Shown here: piece after piece, positions 16,732-26,841 of the stretch | How positions within the stretch are numbered: position 1 is the first letter of the stretch | How the letters are laid out: each line of letters starts with the position of its first letter | Source: an uncultured Bacteroides sp. | Lineage (GTDB): Bacteria > Bacteroidota > Bacteroidia > Bacteroidales > Bacteroidaceae | DNA: 33,659 nucleotides | Assembly: GCA_947176775.1 (NCBI GenBank) | Contig: CAMWRY010000007.1 | Coordinates: 1-33,659, forward strand | Direction: 5' to 3' | The notes under the pieces: model-generated | What the model was told of the DNA's origin: nothing | Database searches by the model: none | What the model saw: the letters and a program-made list of their open reading frames with translations, nothing else | Position numbers and translations under genes: made by a program

Positions 16732-19700
16732 CACCTCGTAGCTGGCTGCCTCCCGGCAAGTGAAGCGCAGGACAGTGTGTTTCTTATCCGTCGAGATAAC
16801 CCTGCAATAAGAGGTGTCAGGAACGCGCCACCGCCCTTTCAGAGTGACAGTCACAGAAATCTCCTGACACTCATTGTCCGTCCAGGGGCGTGAATAGATA
16901 CTGCGCTCGATACGCTTGCCGTCCGGAGTGAAAACTTCGTCACTGGGGCCGCGGTAGAGGGCCAGGTCGGGTTGGGCGACGGTAAGCAGGAGTTTGTCCT
17001 CATGTTCACGTATCATGACCAGGCAGGAGGTGTCGGCCTTCTGCAACCATCCGTCGGAGGGCAGGGAGCGAGGAGTCTCGAAAAGGACGTAAGAGGTGAG
17101 ACTGTCGGCCAGGGAGCGGACAATGTGGGCCTCGCGGTCCTGACGGAGCACCTTATAAGTAGGCTTCCGGGCAAAGGCTTGCAGAGAGGCGGCATCCGTG
17201 TGAGGCAGAACAGCATACTCGTAAGAGGCACCACAAGGTGCCTTGCCATGTTGCAGGGTGAGCGACACCCAGTCACCGGAAGTAGATTCGGTACTACGCT
17301 CACCCACGGTGATTTGTGGGAAATTACGTTCAAGAACAGCCCATTTCATCGAGGATTTTCCGAGACAATAACCCACACCGTTGGGGTCAAGATAGGTCTG
17401 TCCATCGCTCCGGTAGGCATCCCAGTAAGCGCGAGTCTCGGGAGTGGCAGCAGCCAACTGAAACAAAGTGGTCTCCGTAGGATACTCCTCATTCCGGTTT
17501 TCGATATCGGAACCGAGGCAGACGATGGTACCACCGAAGAAATGGAACGACTTACGGGCGCGGTGCGTACCGTTGTACTTGTCATGCTCATGCAGCACCA
17601 TGCCGAAATTTCCATTCTCATGGGCCTGTGAAAGTCCTCCGGCAAAGGCCTCATCGGAATAGAGCATCTCCTCCATACCGGAGAAAGTATCGACATTCAA
17701 TACCCGGGCACGCAACTGGTCGAAAGGCAGATGAATGCTCGTGACACCCGGAATACGGTTCCAGTCGAAACCGGCTTCCTGCCAGCCACCAGTCGCAAAA
17801 GTAACCATTTCATCGGGTTTTCCGGTAAGAATCTGCATACTGCCATGTGCCAGATAGCGCCCATAGAAGTTAGCAGGGAGATAATGCTCTGCTGCCCAAA
17901 GGTAACGGGAATGTCCGCGTACTACGGCAGCCCAATTGTTGCGGCGCTGTACAGAGACACAACCATAGCCCAAAGCCAGATTGCCCTGTGGGTCGGGTTC
18001 CGGACGGAAGCCTTGGTCTTCGAGCAGTTTCTTCATCTTCAGTTCGTGGCGAGTGGACGCCTTCGGCAGATAATCGGGGGCATTTCTGTCCGGAGTTTCC
18101 GTATAGGCTACCAGACGCAGATAGGCAGCTGCCATTTCAGGATCATACTTTTGCTTGCCATCCGGCGTACCGGCAATGGCCATCGTAGCATATTGGATAG
18201 GTATCAGACTTCCTCCTCCGTTGGGATGACGTCCGGACATAGAGAGCGGCCATTGCTTCAAGTTGCAATAAAAACGCATAGTGAGAAGCACTTTCTTCAC
18301 AGTCTCGTGCGCCTGCTCCGACAGACGGAACTCGGTACCGCTCAACAAGTAAATCATATTGGTGGCACCATCCAAGCCGCCCACAGCGTATGCCGGATAA
18401 TTATTGCAATGGTGGAAGCAGGCACCATCCGACTTAAAAGAACCGGCCAGCCCCGGAGCCGGAAGGCAGCCTTTGTTCAGCCAACGGGAAAAGGAACGCA
18501 GATATTGCAGTTTCTCCGGTGTATCTTCCATAATCAGAATACTGGCTATGCGACCTTGTAACTTGGTATTGAACGTATCTATGTCAATACCGTTGACAGC
18601 CGGTTCGGGATAAACCTCGTTGGTGATGGCATACCAGTTGAGCGTACGTACCGCCTCTTCCAGCCTACCGGCCTCACGCAACACGTCCTTCATCAAGAAA
18701 TAAGCCACAAAAAGACCGCGCATGCTATATCCGTAGTGGTGGATATTTCCCCAACAGCTACCGTAGGCAATGCCTTGGTCTGTGGCATTATCGTACATAG
18801 CAATGAATTTCTGCTTCAACTCATCTTTCAGAACCACATCCTGCGTATTGTTGTAAGCCATGGCAATACGTTTCATAAGATTGAAGTAGTCGCTTATCTC
18901 CACCCCCAGTTTGGAAAACATGTCCTTGTCCCAATCGGGTATCATACGCTCGTAAGCTTCAGACTGGCGTACAAAATAAATGGGACGTCCCACCACTTTT
19001 CCGTTATTATAAGTAATCCGGTAGAAATCATACTTCTTGCGAATGGACTGCATCTCCTTGTCCGAAAGTGCGGAAGGCGTATAAAGCATGTCGCGGAAGC
19101 GCTTCTCCATAACCCGTATGTCCTGCTTCTGCGCCTCGGTCACGGCTGCCAGAGGGATGTCCGGCTTCCACAAAGAGTGTTCATAGATAACCAACCAATG
19201 ATTGGTAGTTCCCTTGTTTACAAACGGTACCTGCAAGTCGGCAGTCTGCTGACGGGCATCCACCTTACTGGCAGTAATCAGATGGTCGAAAAAGAGTTTT
19301 CCCTTCGCGTCTGGAGCAACAATGCGGATTTCGTTCATCCCTTCTTCCGGAATGCCCTGCATATCGCGTTCATAGCATACCCATGCTCCGCGCCAACCGG
19401 TGAAGTTGATGCCAAAAGGAAAGGAAGTACATATCTTGCCGTCTTTCAGGAACTCGAACCTAACCTGCTTGTCCTGAGCCTGCTCGTTGTACACCCAGAC
19501 GATGAAAGCCGAAAGATAGGTGTCTTTTCCTGTCGGATCTTTCTTCTCAAACTTCAAATCTTTCTTGATGGACAACACGGCACCCGGCTCAAAAGTCCAA
19601 CTTAAACTGTGGCCGCCATCCCTATAATGCTCATCACTGACATTCAACTGAGAACCTGCTACTGTAGTGATAAACACCGGAACCTGCTTCTCTTCAAAAG

Positions 19701-19803
19701 AAAGCAAACGCTCATTCTTCACAATCTGCGCACGTACACTACCCGGCAGTAACATGCAAGCGAGTACTGCTACTACTATTTTCCATTTACCGAATTGCAT
19801 CAT
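16717..19803 (-). CDS. Chondroitin sulfate ABC lyase-type polysaccharide lyase (PL8)
   Basis: A 1028-aa secreted enzyme matching Proteus vulgaris chondroitinase ABC (about 1021 aa) from end to end as I recall it. A signal peptide (to about 26) is followed by an N-terminal jelly-roll domain (about 30-190, with FTGWRG), the alpha/alpha toroid (about 215-600) and C-terminal beta-sandwiches. The four catalytic residues are present: His465 and Tyr472 (HCNNYPAY, the same 7-residue spacing as HEGNYPGY), Arg525 (GRHP) and Glu676 ([10 protein letters not shown]). Such enzymes cleave chondroitin and dermatan sulfate, and often hyaluronan, by beta-elimination to unsaturated disaccharides. Two Met codons start the frame; the first is used. 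The gene is alone on the minus strand, but its promoter has the PUL operator box. Confidence 0.94.
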   Translation of the reverse strand: MMQFGKWKIVVAVLACMLLPGSVRAQIVKNERLLSFEEKQVPVFITTVAGSQLNVSDEHYRDGGHSLSWTFEPGAVLSIKKDLKFEKKDPTGKDTYLSAFIVWVYNEQAQDKQVRFEFLKDGKICTSFPFGINFTGWRGAWVCYERDMQGIPEEGMNEIRIVAPDAKGKLFFDHLITASKVDARQQTADLQVPFVNKGTTNHWLVIYEHSLWKPDIPLAAVTEAQKQDIRVMEKRFRDMLYTPSALSDKEMQSIRKKYDFYRITYNNGKVVGRPIYFVRQSEAYERMIPDWDKDMFSKLGVEISDYFNLMKRIAMAYNNTQDVVLKDELKQKFIAMYDNATDQGIAYGSCWGNIHHYGYSMRGLFVAYFLMKDVLREAGRLEEAVRTLNWYAITNEVYPEPAVNGIDIDTFNTKLQGRIASILIMEDTPEKLQYLRSFSRWLNKGCLPAPGLAGSFKSDGACFHHCNNYPAYAVGGLDGATNMIYLLSGTEFRLSEQAHETVKKVLLTMRFYCNLKQWPLSMSGRHPNGGGSLIPIQYATMAIAGTPDGKQKYDPEMAAAYLRLVAYTETPDRNAPDYLPKASTRHELKMKKLLEDQGFRPEPDPQGNLALGYGCVSVQRRNNWAAVVRGHSRYLWAAEHYLPANFYGRYLAHGSMQILTGKPDEMVTFATGGWQEAGFDWNRIPGVTSIHLPFDQLRARVLNVDTFSGMEEMLYSDEAFAGGLSQAHENGNFGMVLHEHDKYNGTHRARKSFHFFGGTIVCLGSDIENRNEEYPTETTLFQLAAATPETRAYWDAYRSDGQTYLDPNGVGYCLGKSSMKWAVLERNFPQITVGERSTESTSGDWVSLTLQHGKAPCGASYEYAVLPHTDAASLQAFARKPTYKVLRQDREAHIVRSLADSLTSYVLFETPRSLPSDGWLQKADTSCLVMIREHEDKLLLTVAQPDLALYRGPSDEVFTPDGKRIERSIYSRPWTDNECQEISVTVTLKGRWRVPDTSYCRVISTDKKHTVLRFTCREAASYEVKLSK

Positions 19804-19863
19804 ATCTGTTTATTTAAGGTTATCATAAGTTGTAATCGCATATCTCAATGTATTAGTACGGTA

Positions 19864-19908
19864 CAAAGAAACCCTTCTTTTGGGAGAAAGAGGGGCATAA
19901 ATCGTACA
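19864..19908 (-). promoter_or_regulatory. PUL promoter and candidate HTCS operator of the chondroitinase gene
   Basis: On the minus strand TGTACG begins at 19908, and a -7-like box TTTCTTTG spans 19871-19864, exactly 37 bp downstream. The bases after TGTAC (GATTTATG) resemble those at the SusC promoter (GATTTTAC). A distal TGWAC copy 21-22 bp upstream is not clear. The rest of the 420-bp gap (19804-20223) holds only the leader, the 22-bp array and no supported gene. Confidence 0.65.
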
Positions 19909-20115
19909 GAAGAAGGATAAAATAATGATTGAGGCGGATTTCTGCCCCTGCTCCGTCGGGGATGAAGTTCTTCGAAAGCCTTGTTTTCTTCTTGTACCGC
20001 GTGAATGTCAAGTAACGGCATACGAAAAATGAATCCATCCTAAGATATATACTACGCAATACGCTTTCAATCAACCGTATAGCACTTTATTTTTTCTTCA
20101 CCCTCTTTAAAGTTC

Positions 20116-20203
20116 CACTTTAATGGGAATAAAGTACTACTTTAACAGGGATAAAGTGTCACTTTAATGAGGATAAAGTATCACTTTAATGGGAATAAAG
20201 CAG
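20116..20203. repeat. Four tandem 22-bp degenerate palindromic repeats
   Basis: Units start at 20116, 20138, 20160 and 20182, each exactly 22 bp. The pattern is CACTTTAATGGGGATAAAGT plus 2 bases; a decayed fifth unit starts at 20204 and runs into the DUF2851 stop. Each unit is self-complementary at its ends (ACTTTA...TAAAGT), and so are the junctions. It has the same period and architecture as the array at 8222-8331 but an unrelated sequence. It lies just downstream of DUF2851 and upstream of the chondroitinase promoter. Confidence 0.85.
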
Positions 20204-20223
20204 CACTCTACCAAGGATTATCA

Positions 20224-21498
20224 TCATTTGTGCTTCAGATACTCGTAACCAAACCGACAACGCAAACAGTCCTTCCTGTCGCAATACTGCTTTTGAAGCT
20301 GAAGTAAGGCCTGCGAATCGGCAGCAGTAGATACCGGCAAGCCGGCACCATCCCACAGACGAGTCACGCGGTTATTCTCGGCCTTCAAAGACTCCAGGAA
20401 ACGGGTGGCACGGTCGCACAAGACATCGTCAGCCTTGTGCATGCCGTATGCATAAAGAAACGGAATGACCGTATTGATGGCAATCAGATTCAAAGCACCG
20501 TCCCCTACTCGCTTTTCTCGTCGGGGCGAAACCTTTCTGAAGTTGAAGTGCTCCTCCCAATACACGGAAGTCCCGGTAGCAAGTATCTTCTTCACCGCTT
20601 CCAATGTTTCAGCTTCCATGACACGCGAGAAGAGCGACTGCTCCTTGTGATACAGATTGGCAAGTTGGGCCAGACGTACATGCGGAAAGTTATCGGGACG
20701 AAGACGCAGAAAACGCCACTGTTCAACGGACATGGGAGCAGACAGCCCGAACTTGTGTTGCAGGTAGCGGAACTCTTTCTGGAGTTTCAAATAATAATCA
20801 TCCACTCCCACTGAGTCCTCCTCCAGCAGCCCAGCCTGTCCCAGGAAGAAAGCCTCCACTTGAAACAGATTGTCCCGATGCTTGTCTACAGCACGGAATG
20901 GAAGGCGGTTTGCCCATGCCTCGAAAGCGTCCCCATTCAACCCGAAACCGAAGTTACGGGCAAGAGTAATGAAAAAAACATCTTCCCAATGATGATTACA
21001 GCGTTCGAGCCGACGGAATATGACGCACGCCTTCTGCTCAAAACGCTCTACCTGCAAGGCCGACAACCAGGAATGAACGGTCAGCTTCGGAAGAGATGCA
21101 AGGATGGAATAACAAGGAGGATAAATCTCTGCCTGACGAAGCTCTTCATAACGCTGACGGACAGTTTCGGGACAAGTGAGCACCATTTGGGGTACCAACT
21201 CGCCATTCATACGGTATACATCGCAATCCGCCTCGCCCACCACGTGCAGAATCACCGTGTCATAAGCCTTGTCACAATCATGCTTGTGCCGTAACCAGTC
21301 CGATGCCTGTGTATGCACCTCGACATTGCCTACCCAAAGTGTACCCCCTATCTTCAATTTGGCATTAAAAAAATCGGGGCCTGCGTTCCCATTAGGCAGA
21401 CCGGAATCTATCACTTCGACCGGTTGTCCGGAAGTGGTCTGTAGCGGAGTCAAAGGAAAGATTCTGTGCCTCCAGACGTAATGCAGTAATTGTTCCAT
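20224..21498 (-). CDS. DUF2851 family protein
   Basis: A 424-aa protein of the conserved Bacteroidota family DUF2851. Recognisable segments are MEQLLHYVWRHRIFPL at the N-terminus, NGNAGPDFFNAKLKIGGTLWVGNVEVH (about 36-62), SDWLRHKHDCDKAYDTVILHVV, and a C-terminal CDRKDCLRCRFGYEYL with closely spaced Cys residues that might bind a metal. No signal peptide is seen, so it is probably cytoplasmic. The biochemical role is not known to me. The frame is open for 23 more codons upstream (to 21567), but the Met at 21498 is the family start and lies after the likely promoter. It separates the PUL's two halves and may be an unrelated core gene. Confidence 0.88.
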   Translation of the reverse strand: MEQLLHYVWRHRIFPLTPLQTTSGQPVEVIDSGLPNGNAGPDFFNAKLKIGGTLWVGNVEVHTQASDWLRHKHDCDKAYDTVILHVVGEADCDVYRMNGELVPQMVLTCPETVRQRYEELRQAEIYPPCYSILASLPKLTVHSWLSALQVERFEQKACVIFRRLERCNHHWEDVFFITLARNFGFGLNGDAFEAWANRLPFRAVDKHRDNLFQVEAFFLGQAGLLEEDSVGVDDYYLKLQKEFRYLQHKFGLSAPMSVEQWRFLRLRPDNFPHVRLAQLANLYHKEQSLFSRVMEAETLEAVKKILATGTSVYWEEHFNFRKVSPRREKRVGDGALNLIAINTVIPFLYAYGMHKADDVLCDRATRFLESLKAENNRVTRLWDGAGLPVSTAADSQALLQLQKQYCDRKDCLRCRFGYEYLKHK

Positions 21499-21524
21499 GG
21501 TTAACAAGATATTGATATTGAACG

Positions 21525-21532
21525 CAAATGTA
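21525..21532 (-). promoter_or_regulatory. -7 box of the DUF2851 gene
   Basis: TACATTTG on the minus strand matches TAnnTTTG and lies 26 bp before the start at 21498. This supports the shorter start, since the box falls inside the longer frame. No clear -33 box. Confidence 0.5.
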
Positions 21533-21703
21533 CGCAAAGAATACACAGATATGAAACATTTGGCCACTTTTCTCCCTCTCCATCGGCGTAAACAAAACTT
21601 TTACTAAAAAACCCCATATCGTACATTTTATGTCCCCCAGTAAAGGAAATAAAGATAGCCTCTCCACTCCCTTTTACAGACAGAACGGACAAATCAGTGC
21701 GGA

Positions 21704-21769
21704 TGAACTTTTTTATTCTTTTTTTGTACGATTTTACTTCTCCTTCTTGGGTACTATTCTCTAATATTG
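21704..21769 (+). promoter_or_regulatory. PUL promoter and candidate HTCS operator of the susCD operon
   Basis: The -7-like box TAATATTG (one mismatch to TAnnTTTG) is at 21762-21769. TGTACG at 21725 is 37 bp upstream, and TGAACT at 21704 is 21 bp further out, the same layout as at the lyase and sulfatase promoters. The predicted leader is about 20 nt. Confidence 0.75.
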
Positions 21770-21794
21770 CAACAAAAATTAACCATTACATATT

Positions 21795-24700
21795 ATGAAC
21801 AAACTAAAAGCGAAAAACAACAGATGTAAACAGCGCATCAGCGTGCTGTTTCTCATGCTATGTTCTTTCCTTTATTCTTATGGGCAAAGCGCACTTGTCC
21901 AGGGAAAGGTCATAGACACATCATTGAATGAACCGGTGATCGGAGCTACGGTTCAAGTAAAGGGCAGCGCCGGAACAGGTACGATTACCGACTTCGACGG
22001 TAACTTCAAGCTTCAGGTCAATGACATAAAAAAGACAGTACTTACCGTCTCATTTATCGGCTATGAGACCATAGAAGTGCCCCTGAATGGCAAGACCTCC
22101 ATCACCGTAAAACTGGCCGAATCTGCCAATGAGCTGGAAGAAGTCACCATCGTGGCTTATGGCACGCAGAAGAAACAGACCCTGACCGGTGCCGTTTCGT
22201 CTGTAGGCACAGACGCACTGACGGCATCGCCCAACGCCAGCATCGCCAACTCGCTGGCCGGTAAAATCACCGGACTTTCCTCTGTACAAATGTCAGGACA
22301 ACCGGGTGCTGAAGACCCGAAAATCTTCGTCCGCGGTGTCGGCTCGCTGACCGAAAGCGGCGCTTCTCCGCTGATTCTGGTGGACGGCGTAGAACGGGCA
22401 TTCTTCCAGATGGACCCCAATGAAATCGAGAACGTAACCGTGCTGAAGGACGCCTCTGCCACTGCCGTATTCGGTGTGCGCGGCGCCAACGGCGTCGTAC
22501 TCGTCACCACACGCCGCGGTACGGAAGGACGCGCCAAGATTTCCGTCAACTCCTCCGTAGGTATCCAGACCATGGCCAAATGGATGGACATGACCGACGC
22601 CTACACCTATGCCACCATGTACAACGAGCAGGAGACCAACGACGGCCGCGCCCCCATATTCGACGAATACTCATTGGAACGCTTCCGCCTGGGCGACTCA
22701 CCCATCATCTACCCCAACATGGACTGGAAAGAGTACATGATGAAAAAGGCCTCCGTCCAGACCCAGCATAACCTGAACATCTCCGGAGGAACTGAAGGCA
22801 TGCGCTACTTCATCTCTATCGGCTACCTCTACCAGGACGGTCTGCTGAAAGACTTCGGACAGGGAAACGGATATAAGTACAACCGATACAACTACCGCGC
22901 CAACCTGGACTTCGACATCAGCAAAAGCACTCTCCTGAAAATGGGCATCGGCGGCATCGTGGGAGACAAACAGGAACCCTACAACGGCAATACCGTATGG
23001 AAAGACATTTCCATCGGCCAGCCGATAGCCGGTCCCGGTCTGGTGAGCGGCATGCCCATGACCTCACAACCGAGGTACTCGGACATTCGGTACAGCGACC
23101 CGTTTGCCAACACCTACGGCAACGGCACAAGCAACGTGCTGAGCAACACCATGAACCTTGACCTGCACCTGACTCAGAAACTGGACTTCCTGACCAAAGG
23201 ACTCTCTGTAGAGGTGAAAGGCGCGTATAATACAGGATATACCTATACCAAAAAGAAGAAAGGCAACCGGGAAATCTATACACCCTTCTTCGAATCGGAA
23301 CTGGACGGCTCGGGACTGCAGATCGGCGACCCTGACTACAACTATAACATCGTGCACCGCATCACCGGCACAAACTCCAAACCGACCATCACCGAGAGCA
23401 AAGGACGCAGCCGTAACTGGTACTTTGAGGCCAGCATGCGCTACAACCGCAAGTTCGGCAACCATAATATCAGCGGTCTGCTCCTCTATAATCAGACGAA
23501 GAAATATTACCCTTCACAATTGCCCTACGTGGCCAGCGCCTATGTAGGCTTGGTGGGACGCGCCACCTATGACTACAAATCACGCTACCTGGCAGAATTC
23601 AACATCGGTTATAACGGTTCAGAGAACTTTGCCCCGAACAAGCGCTTCGGTACCTTCCCCGCCGTATCCTTAGGATGGGTCGTATCGGAAGAGGAGTTCA
23701 TGAAGAAACAGTCGGTCATCGACTTCCTGAAGTTGCGCGCCTCTGTTGGCCTGGTCGGTAACGACAACATGAGCAGCAACCGTTTCCTCTACCTACCGGA
23801 CAGCTACGACGTAGACCTGCAAAAGCAAGAGACCGGCAGCTGGAAAGAACAACTGTGGGGCTATAACTTCGGCCTGAACAATGCCGCATGGTACCTCGGA
23901 GCCGTGGAACAACGCCTGGGCAACCGAAACGTGACGTGGGAAACTGCCCTGAAGCAGAACTACGGTATCGACCTCACCTTGCTGGACAACCGTCTGAAAG
24001 TTACGGCCGAATACTTCCGGGAGCATCGCAAGGACATCCTCATCGCACGCCAGACCGTCCCCGGACTGACCGCCCTGACCAAGGAAGTGCTACCGGTAGT
24101 GAACATGGGTGAAGTCAAGAACCACGGTTACGAGCTGGAGATAGGCTGGAATGACAAAGTGGGCAACGACTTCCACTACTACCTCAACGCCAACATGTCC
24201 TACTCCAAGAACGAAATCATCTTCCAAGACGAAGTAGAGCCCAACGAACCCTACCTGTGGCGTACCGGCAAGTCGGTAGGTGCCATCTTCGGCTACGTGG
24301 CCGACGGCTTCTATTCGCCCTCCGACTTCGTAAACGGCGAAAGCGGCGAACTGGTCGAAGGACTGCCCATACCGCAGACTCCGGTGTATCCCGGCGACGT
24401 GAAATACCTTGACCTGAATGGCGATGGCAGCATAGACCCGGACGACCAGAAGCAGATAGGCTTCCCCACCCGACCCAACTACACCTTCGGCTTGAACTAC
24501 GGGGCAGACTACAAAGGCTTCTTCTTCTCCATGAACTGGACCGGCACGGCCGAGCGCTCCATCGCCCTGGTAGACCAATACCGCAAGCCGTTCAACGGAG
24601 AGGCACGCGGCCTGATGCAATACCAGGTAGACGGCCACTGGACACCGGAAACAGCCGAAACGGCCCAATACCCCCGTTTCTCTAAGAACAGTGTCAACCA

Positions 24701-24959
24701 CAACAGCTACACCTCCACCTTGTGGGTGAAGAACGCCTCCTACCTGAAGTTGAAGAACCTGACCGTGGGCTACAACTTCACGCAGAACGAGTTCCTGAAG
24801 AAACTGGGCATCACCCAGCTGGGACTGAAATTCACCGGATACAACCTCCTGTGCATCGATGGCGTGGACGTGATCGACCCGGAATTCGTGGCCAGCTTCA
24901 ACGACACCAGATACCCTGTGACCAGACAATATACATTAGGCCTTAACATCACATTCTAA
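21795..24959 (+). CDS. SusC-like TonB-dependent outer-membrane transporter (first pair)
   Basis: A 1054-aa outer-membrane protein that would import oligosaccharides with its SusD partner, using TonB energy. After the signal peptide (about 1-31) comes a carboxypeptidase-like regulatory domain (about 34-110: VIGATVQVKG, TDFDGNFKL), then VAYGTQKKQTLTGAVSSV, the plug domain with VLKDASATAVFGVRGANGVVLVTT, and the 22-strand barrel, ending in the typical aromatic terminus LNITF. Length and order are standard. It is the first gene of a four-gene susC-susD-susC-susD operon, 7 bp before its susD, and has the operator/promoter described above. Confidence 0.96.
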   Translation: MNKLKAKNNRCKQRISVLFLMLCSFLYSYGQSALVQGKVIDTSLNEPVIGATVQVKGSAGTGTITDFDGNFKLQVNDIKKTVLTVSFIGYETIEVPLNGKTSITVKLAESANELEEVTIVAYGTQKKQTLTGAVSSVGTDALTASPNASIANSLAGKITGLSSVQMSGQPGAEDPKIFVRGVGSLTESGASPLILVDGVERAFFQMDPNEIENVTVLKDASATAVFGVRGANGVVLVTTRRGTEGRAKISVNSSVGIQTMAKWMDMTDAYTYATMYNEQETNDGRAPIFDEYSLERFRLGDSPIIYPNMDWKEYMMKKASVQTQHNLNISGGTEGMRYFISIGYLYQDGLLKDFGQGNGYKYNRYNYRANLDFDISKSTLLKMGIGGIVGDKQEPYNGNTVWKDISIGQPIAGPGLVSGMPMTSQPRYSDIRYSDPFANTYGNGTSNVLSNTMNLDLHLTQKLDFLTKGLSVEVKGAYNTGYTYTKKKKGNREIYTPFFESELDGSGLQIGDPDYNYNIVHRITGTNSKPTITESKGRSRNWYFEASMRYNRKFGNHNISGLLLYNQTKKYYPSQLPYVASAYVGLVGRATYDYKSRYLAEFNIGYNGSENFAPNKRFGTFPAVSLGWVVSEEEFMKKQSVIDFLKLRASVGLVGNDNMSSNRFLYLPDSYDVDLQKQETGSWKEQLWGYNFGLNNAAWYLGAVEQRLGNRNVTWETALKQNYGIDLTLLDNRLKVTAEYFREHRKDILIARQTVPGLTALTKEVLPVVNMGEVKNHGYELEIGWNDKVGNDFHYYLNANMSYSKNEIIFQDEVEPNEPYLWRTGKSVGAIFGYVADGFYSPSDFVNGESGELVEGLPIPQTPVYPGDVKYLDLNGDGSIDPDDQKQIGFPTRPNYTFGLNYGADYKGFFFSMNWTGTAERSIALVDQYRKPFNGEARGLMQYQVDGHWTPETAETAQYPRFSKNSVNHNSYTSTLWVKNASYLKLKNLTVGYNFTQNEFLKKLGITQLGLKFTGYNLLCIDGVDVIDPEFVASFNDTRYPVTRQYTLGLNITF

Positions 24960-24966
24960 AAAACCA

Positions 24967-26811
24967 ATGACAATGACCATGAACAAGATTATAAAAGGCA
25001 TCTGCTTCGTCGGACTGATGAGCCTGACGACCGGATGTGACGATTTCAGTTTTTGGAACTCTTTTCTGGAGAAGCCGATTAGCGACGAACAGACCATCGA
25101 CTCCGTCTTCGGGAAAAAAGTATACGCCGAACAGCAACTGGCACAAGTCTACCACTCGCTGCCCGACCATACCCCCATCAATGGACGACTGAGCTGGAGC
25201 GTCCTGGAAAGCCTGACCGACCTGGCAGACTACCTGAAGAGTGGAGGCACCGACTACCACAAAGGAGCCATCACGGCCAGCAACGCCGCCTCCAGCGTCT
25301 ACTCCCTGATGTACAACAATAAGGCCGACGGCAAGTTCTCCTCTATCTACGGTATCCGCCAAGCCTACATCTTTCTGGAGAACGTGGATCGTGTGCCCGA
25401 CATGACCGAAGAGGAGAAGAGACGCCGTAAGGGAGAAGCCAAGATGATTATCGCCTACCACTACGTGGACTGGCTGCGCAACCTGGGCGGCATGCCGTGG
25501 ATAGACCACTCCTACCAGCCTAACGACGACATGAACATGACCCGTATGACTATCGAAGAGATGGTCACGAAAATCGCCCAGCTCTGCGACGAGGCGGCAG
25601 CCATGTTGCCCTGGGACGTAGCCGCCTCTGAAGACGGACGCATGACGGCAGCCGGCGCCCTGGCACTGAAATCACGCATGTGGACCTTCGCGGCCAGTCC
25701 GCTCTTCAACAACGAAAAGCCCTACCGCGAGGGAGAGGCCTCCGACCTGCACTACACCTGGTGGGGAAACTATGACCAAAACCGCTGGCGCGAGGCACTG
25801 AATGCCGGACTGGCCTTCATCCGCGAGAACCAGAAGAACGGGAATGTCTACAAGCTGGTGGACAACGGCAATCCGCGCACCAGTTTCACCTCCGGTTACT
25901 TCGACCGTTACAACCACGAGACGCTCATCTCCAGCCACCGTTTCGCAAGGTGGGACCTGAACGCCTATAACATCACCCAGATACGCTACGGCGTATGTAC
26001 GCCCATGCTGAACTATGCAGACATGTTCCCGATGAAGGACGGCAGCGACTTCGACTGGAATAATCCGGAGCACAGCGCCTACCCCTTCTTCACGGAAGAC
26101 CTGCAGGAGACGCGTGACCCACGCCTCTACGAAACGCTGATTGTCACCAACGACAAGTTCTGGGGACGCAGGGCCGAAATCTACCAAGGCGGACGCGAAC
26201 AGCCCCAAGACATGGGAGGCGGCCAGAACTGGCGCTGGGCAGGCCTGGGCAACAACGGCATCGGGCAGCGCAAGTACACGCAAGACCACCTGAACGAGTT
26301 GCAGAACAAGTTCTACCAATGCTGCCTCATGCGTCTGCCGGAAGTCTACCTGAACATCGCCGAAGCCATGAACGAACTGGGCATCGCCACTCAGAAAGAC
26401 GAGTTCGGACGCAACGCCTACGACTACTTCAACCTGCTGCGCGAACGCGTGGACATGCCGGGCATCACTCCCGAGAAGTATGCGCCGGGCGTGGCCCTGC
26501 GCGAAGCCATCCTGCGCGAACGCGCCCTGGAGTTCGGCTACGAGGAGGTGCGCTACTTCGACATCATGCGCTGGAAGCACAAAGATTACCTGGACATCAC
26601 ACGCCGCAGGCTGAGGACCTACCCCGTGGGCAACAAGGTGACCATCGGCAACCAGAGCGTCTACGTGAACTTCCGCCACGAACAGGACACCAAGACGGTG
26701 AACAAGCGCGTATGGGTGGACCAATGGGACGACAAGTACTACCTGACCCCCATAGCCCTGGAGGAAATCAACAAGAAATACGGCCTGATACAGAATCCGG
26801 GATGGGAATAA
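24967..26811 (+). CDS. SusD-like glycan-binding lipoprotein (first pair)
   Basis: A 614-aa RagB/SusD family lipoprotein, the surface lid of the SusC transporter. The lipobox TTG-Cys is followed by DDF, an acidic surface-export-type sequence. The alpha-helical TPR-like body includes AKMIIAYHYVDWLRNLGGMPWID, AALALKSRMWTFAASPLFN and the closing RYFDIMRWKH...LIQNPGWE typical of SusD. Three Met codons open the frame (MTMTMNK); the third (24979) gives the most usual signal length, so the true start may be 12 bp later. It lies 7 bp after its susC and 30 bp before the second susC. Confidence 0.95.
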   Translation: MTMTMNKIIKGICFVGLMSLTTGCDDFSFWNSFLEKPISDEQTIDSVFGKKVYAEQQLAQVYHSLPDHTPINGRLSWSVLESLTDLADYLKSGGTDYHKGAITASNAASSVYSLMYNNKADGKFSSIYGIRQAYIFLENVDRVPDMTEEEKRRRKGEAKMIIAYHYVDWLRNLGGMPWIDHSYQPNDDMNMTRMTIEEMVTKIAQLCDEAAAMLPWDVAASEDGRMTAAGALALKSRMWTFAASPLFNNEKPYREGEASDLHYTWWGNYDQNRWREALNAGLAFIRENQKNGNVYKLVDNGNPRTSFTSGYFDRYNHETLISSHRFARWDLNAYNITQIRYGVCTPMLNYADMFPMKDGSDFDWNNPEHSAYPFFTEDLQETRDPRLYETLIVTNDKFWGRRAEIYQGGREQPQDMGGGQNWRWAGLGNNGIGQRKYTQDHLNELQNKFYQCCLMRLPEVYLNIAEAMNELGIATQKDEFGRNAYDYFNLLRERVDMPGITPEKYAPGVALREAILRERALEFGYEEVRYFDIMRWKHKDYLDITRRRLRTYPVGNKVTIGNQSVYVNFRHEQDTKTVNKRVWVDQWDDKYYLTPIALEEINKKYGLIQNPGWE

Positions 26812-26841
26812 ATAGAACGTTAACTTAAGTATTTTACCAAG

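Noticed and set aside
19853-20074. 73-codon minus-strand frame in the gap before the chondroitinase
   Set aside because: It covers the proposed promoter, has no family resemblance and no start context.
21529-21534. TGTACG upstream of DUF2851 as an operator
   Set aside because: It overlaps the DUF2851 -7 box, and the required spacing to a promoter is absent on either strand.
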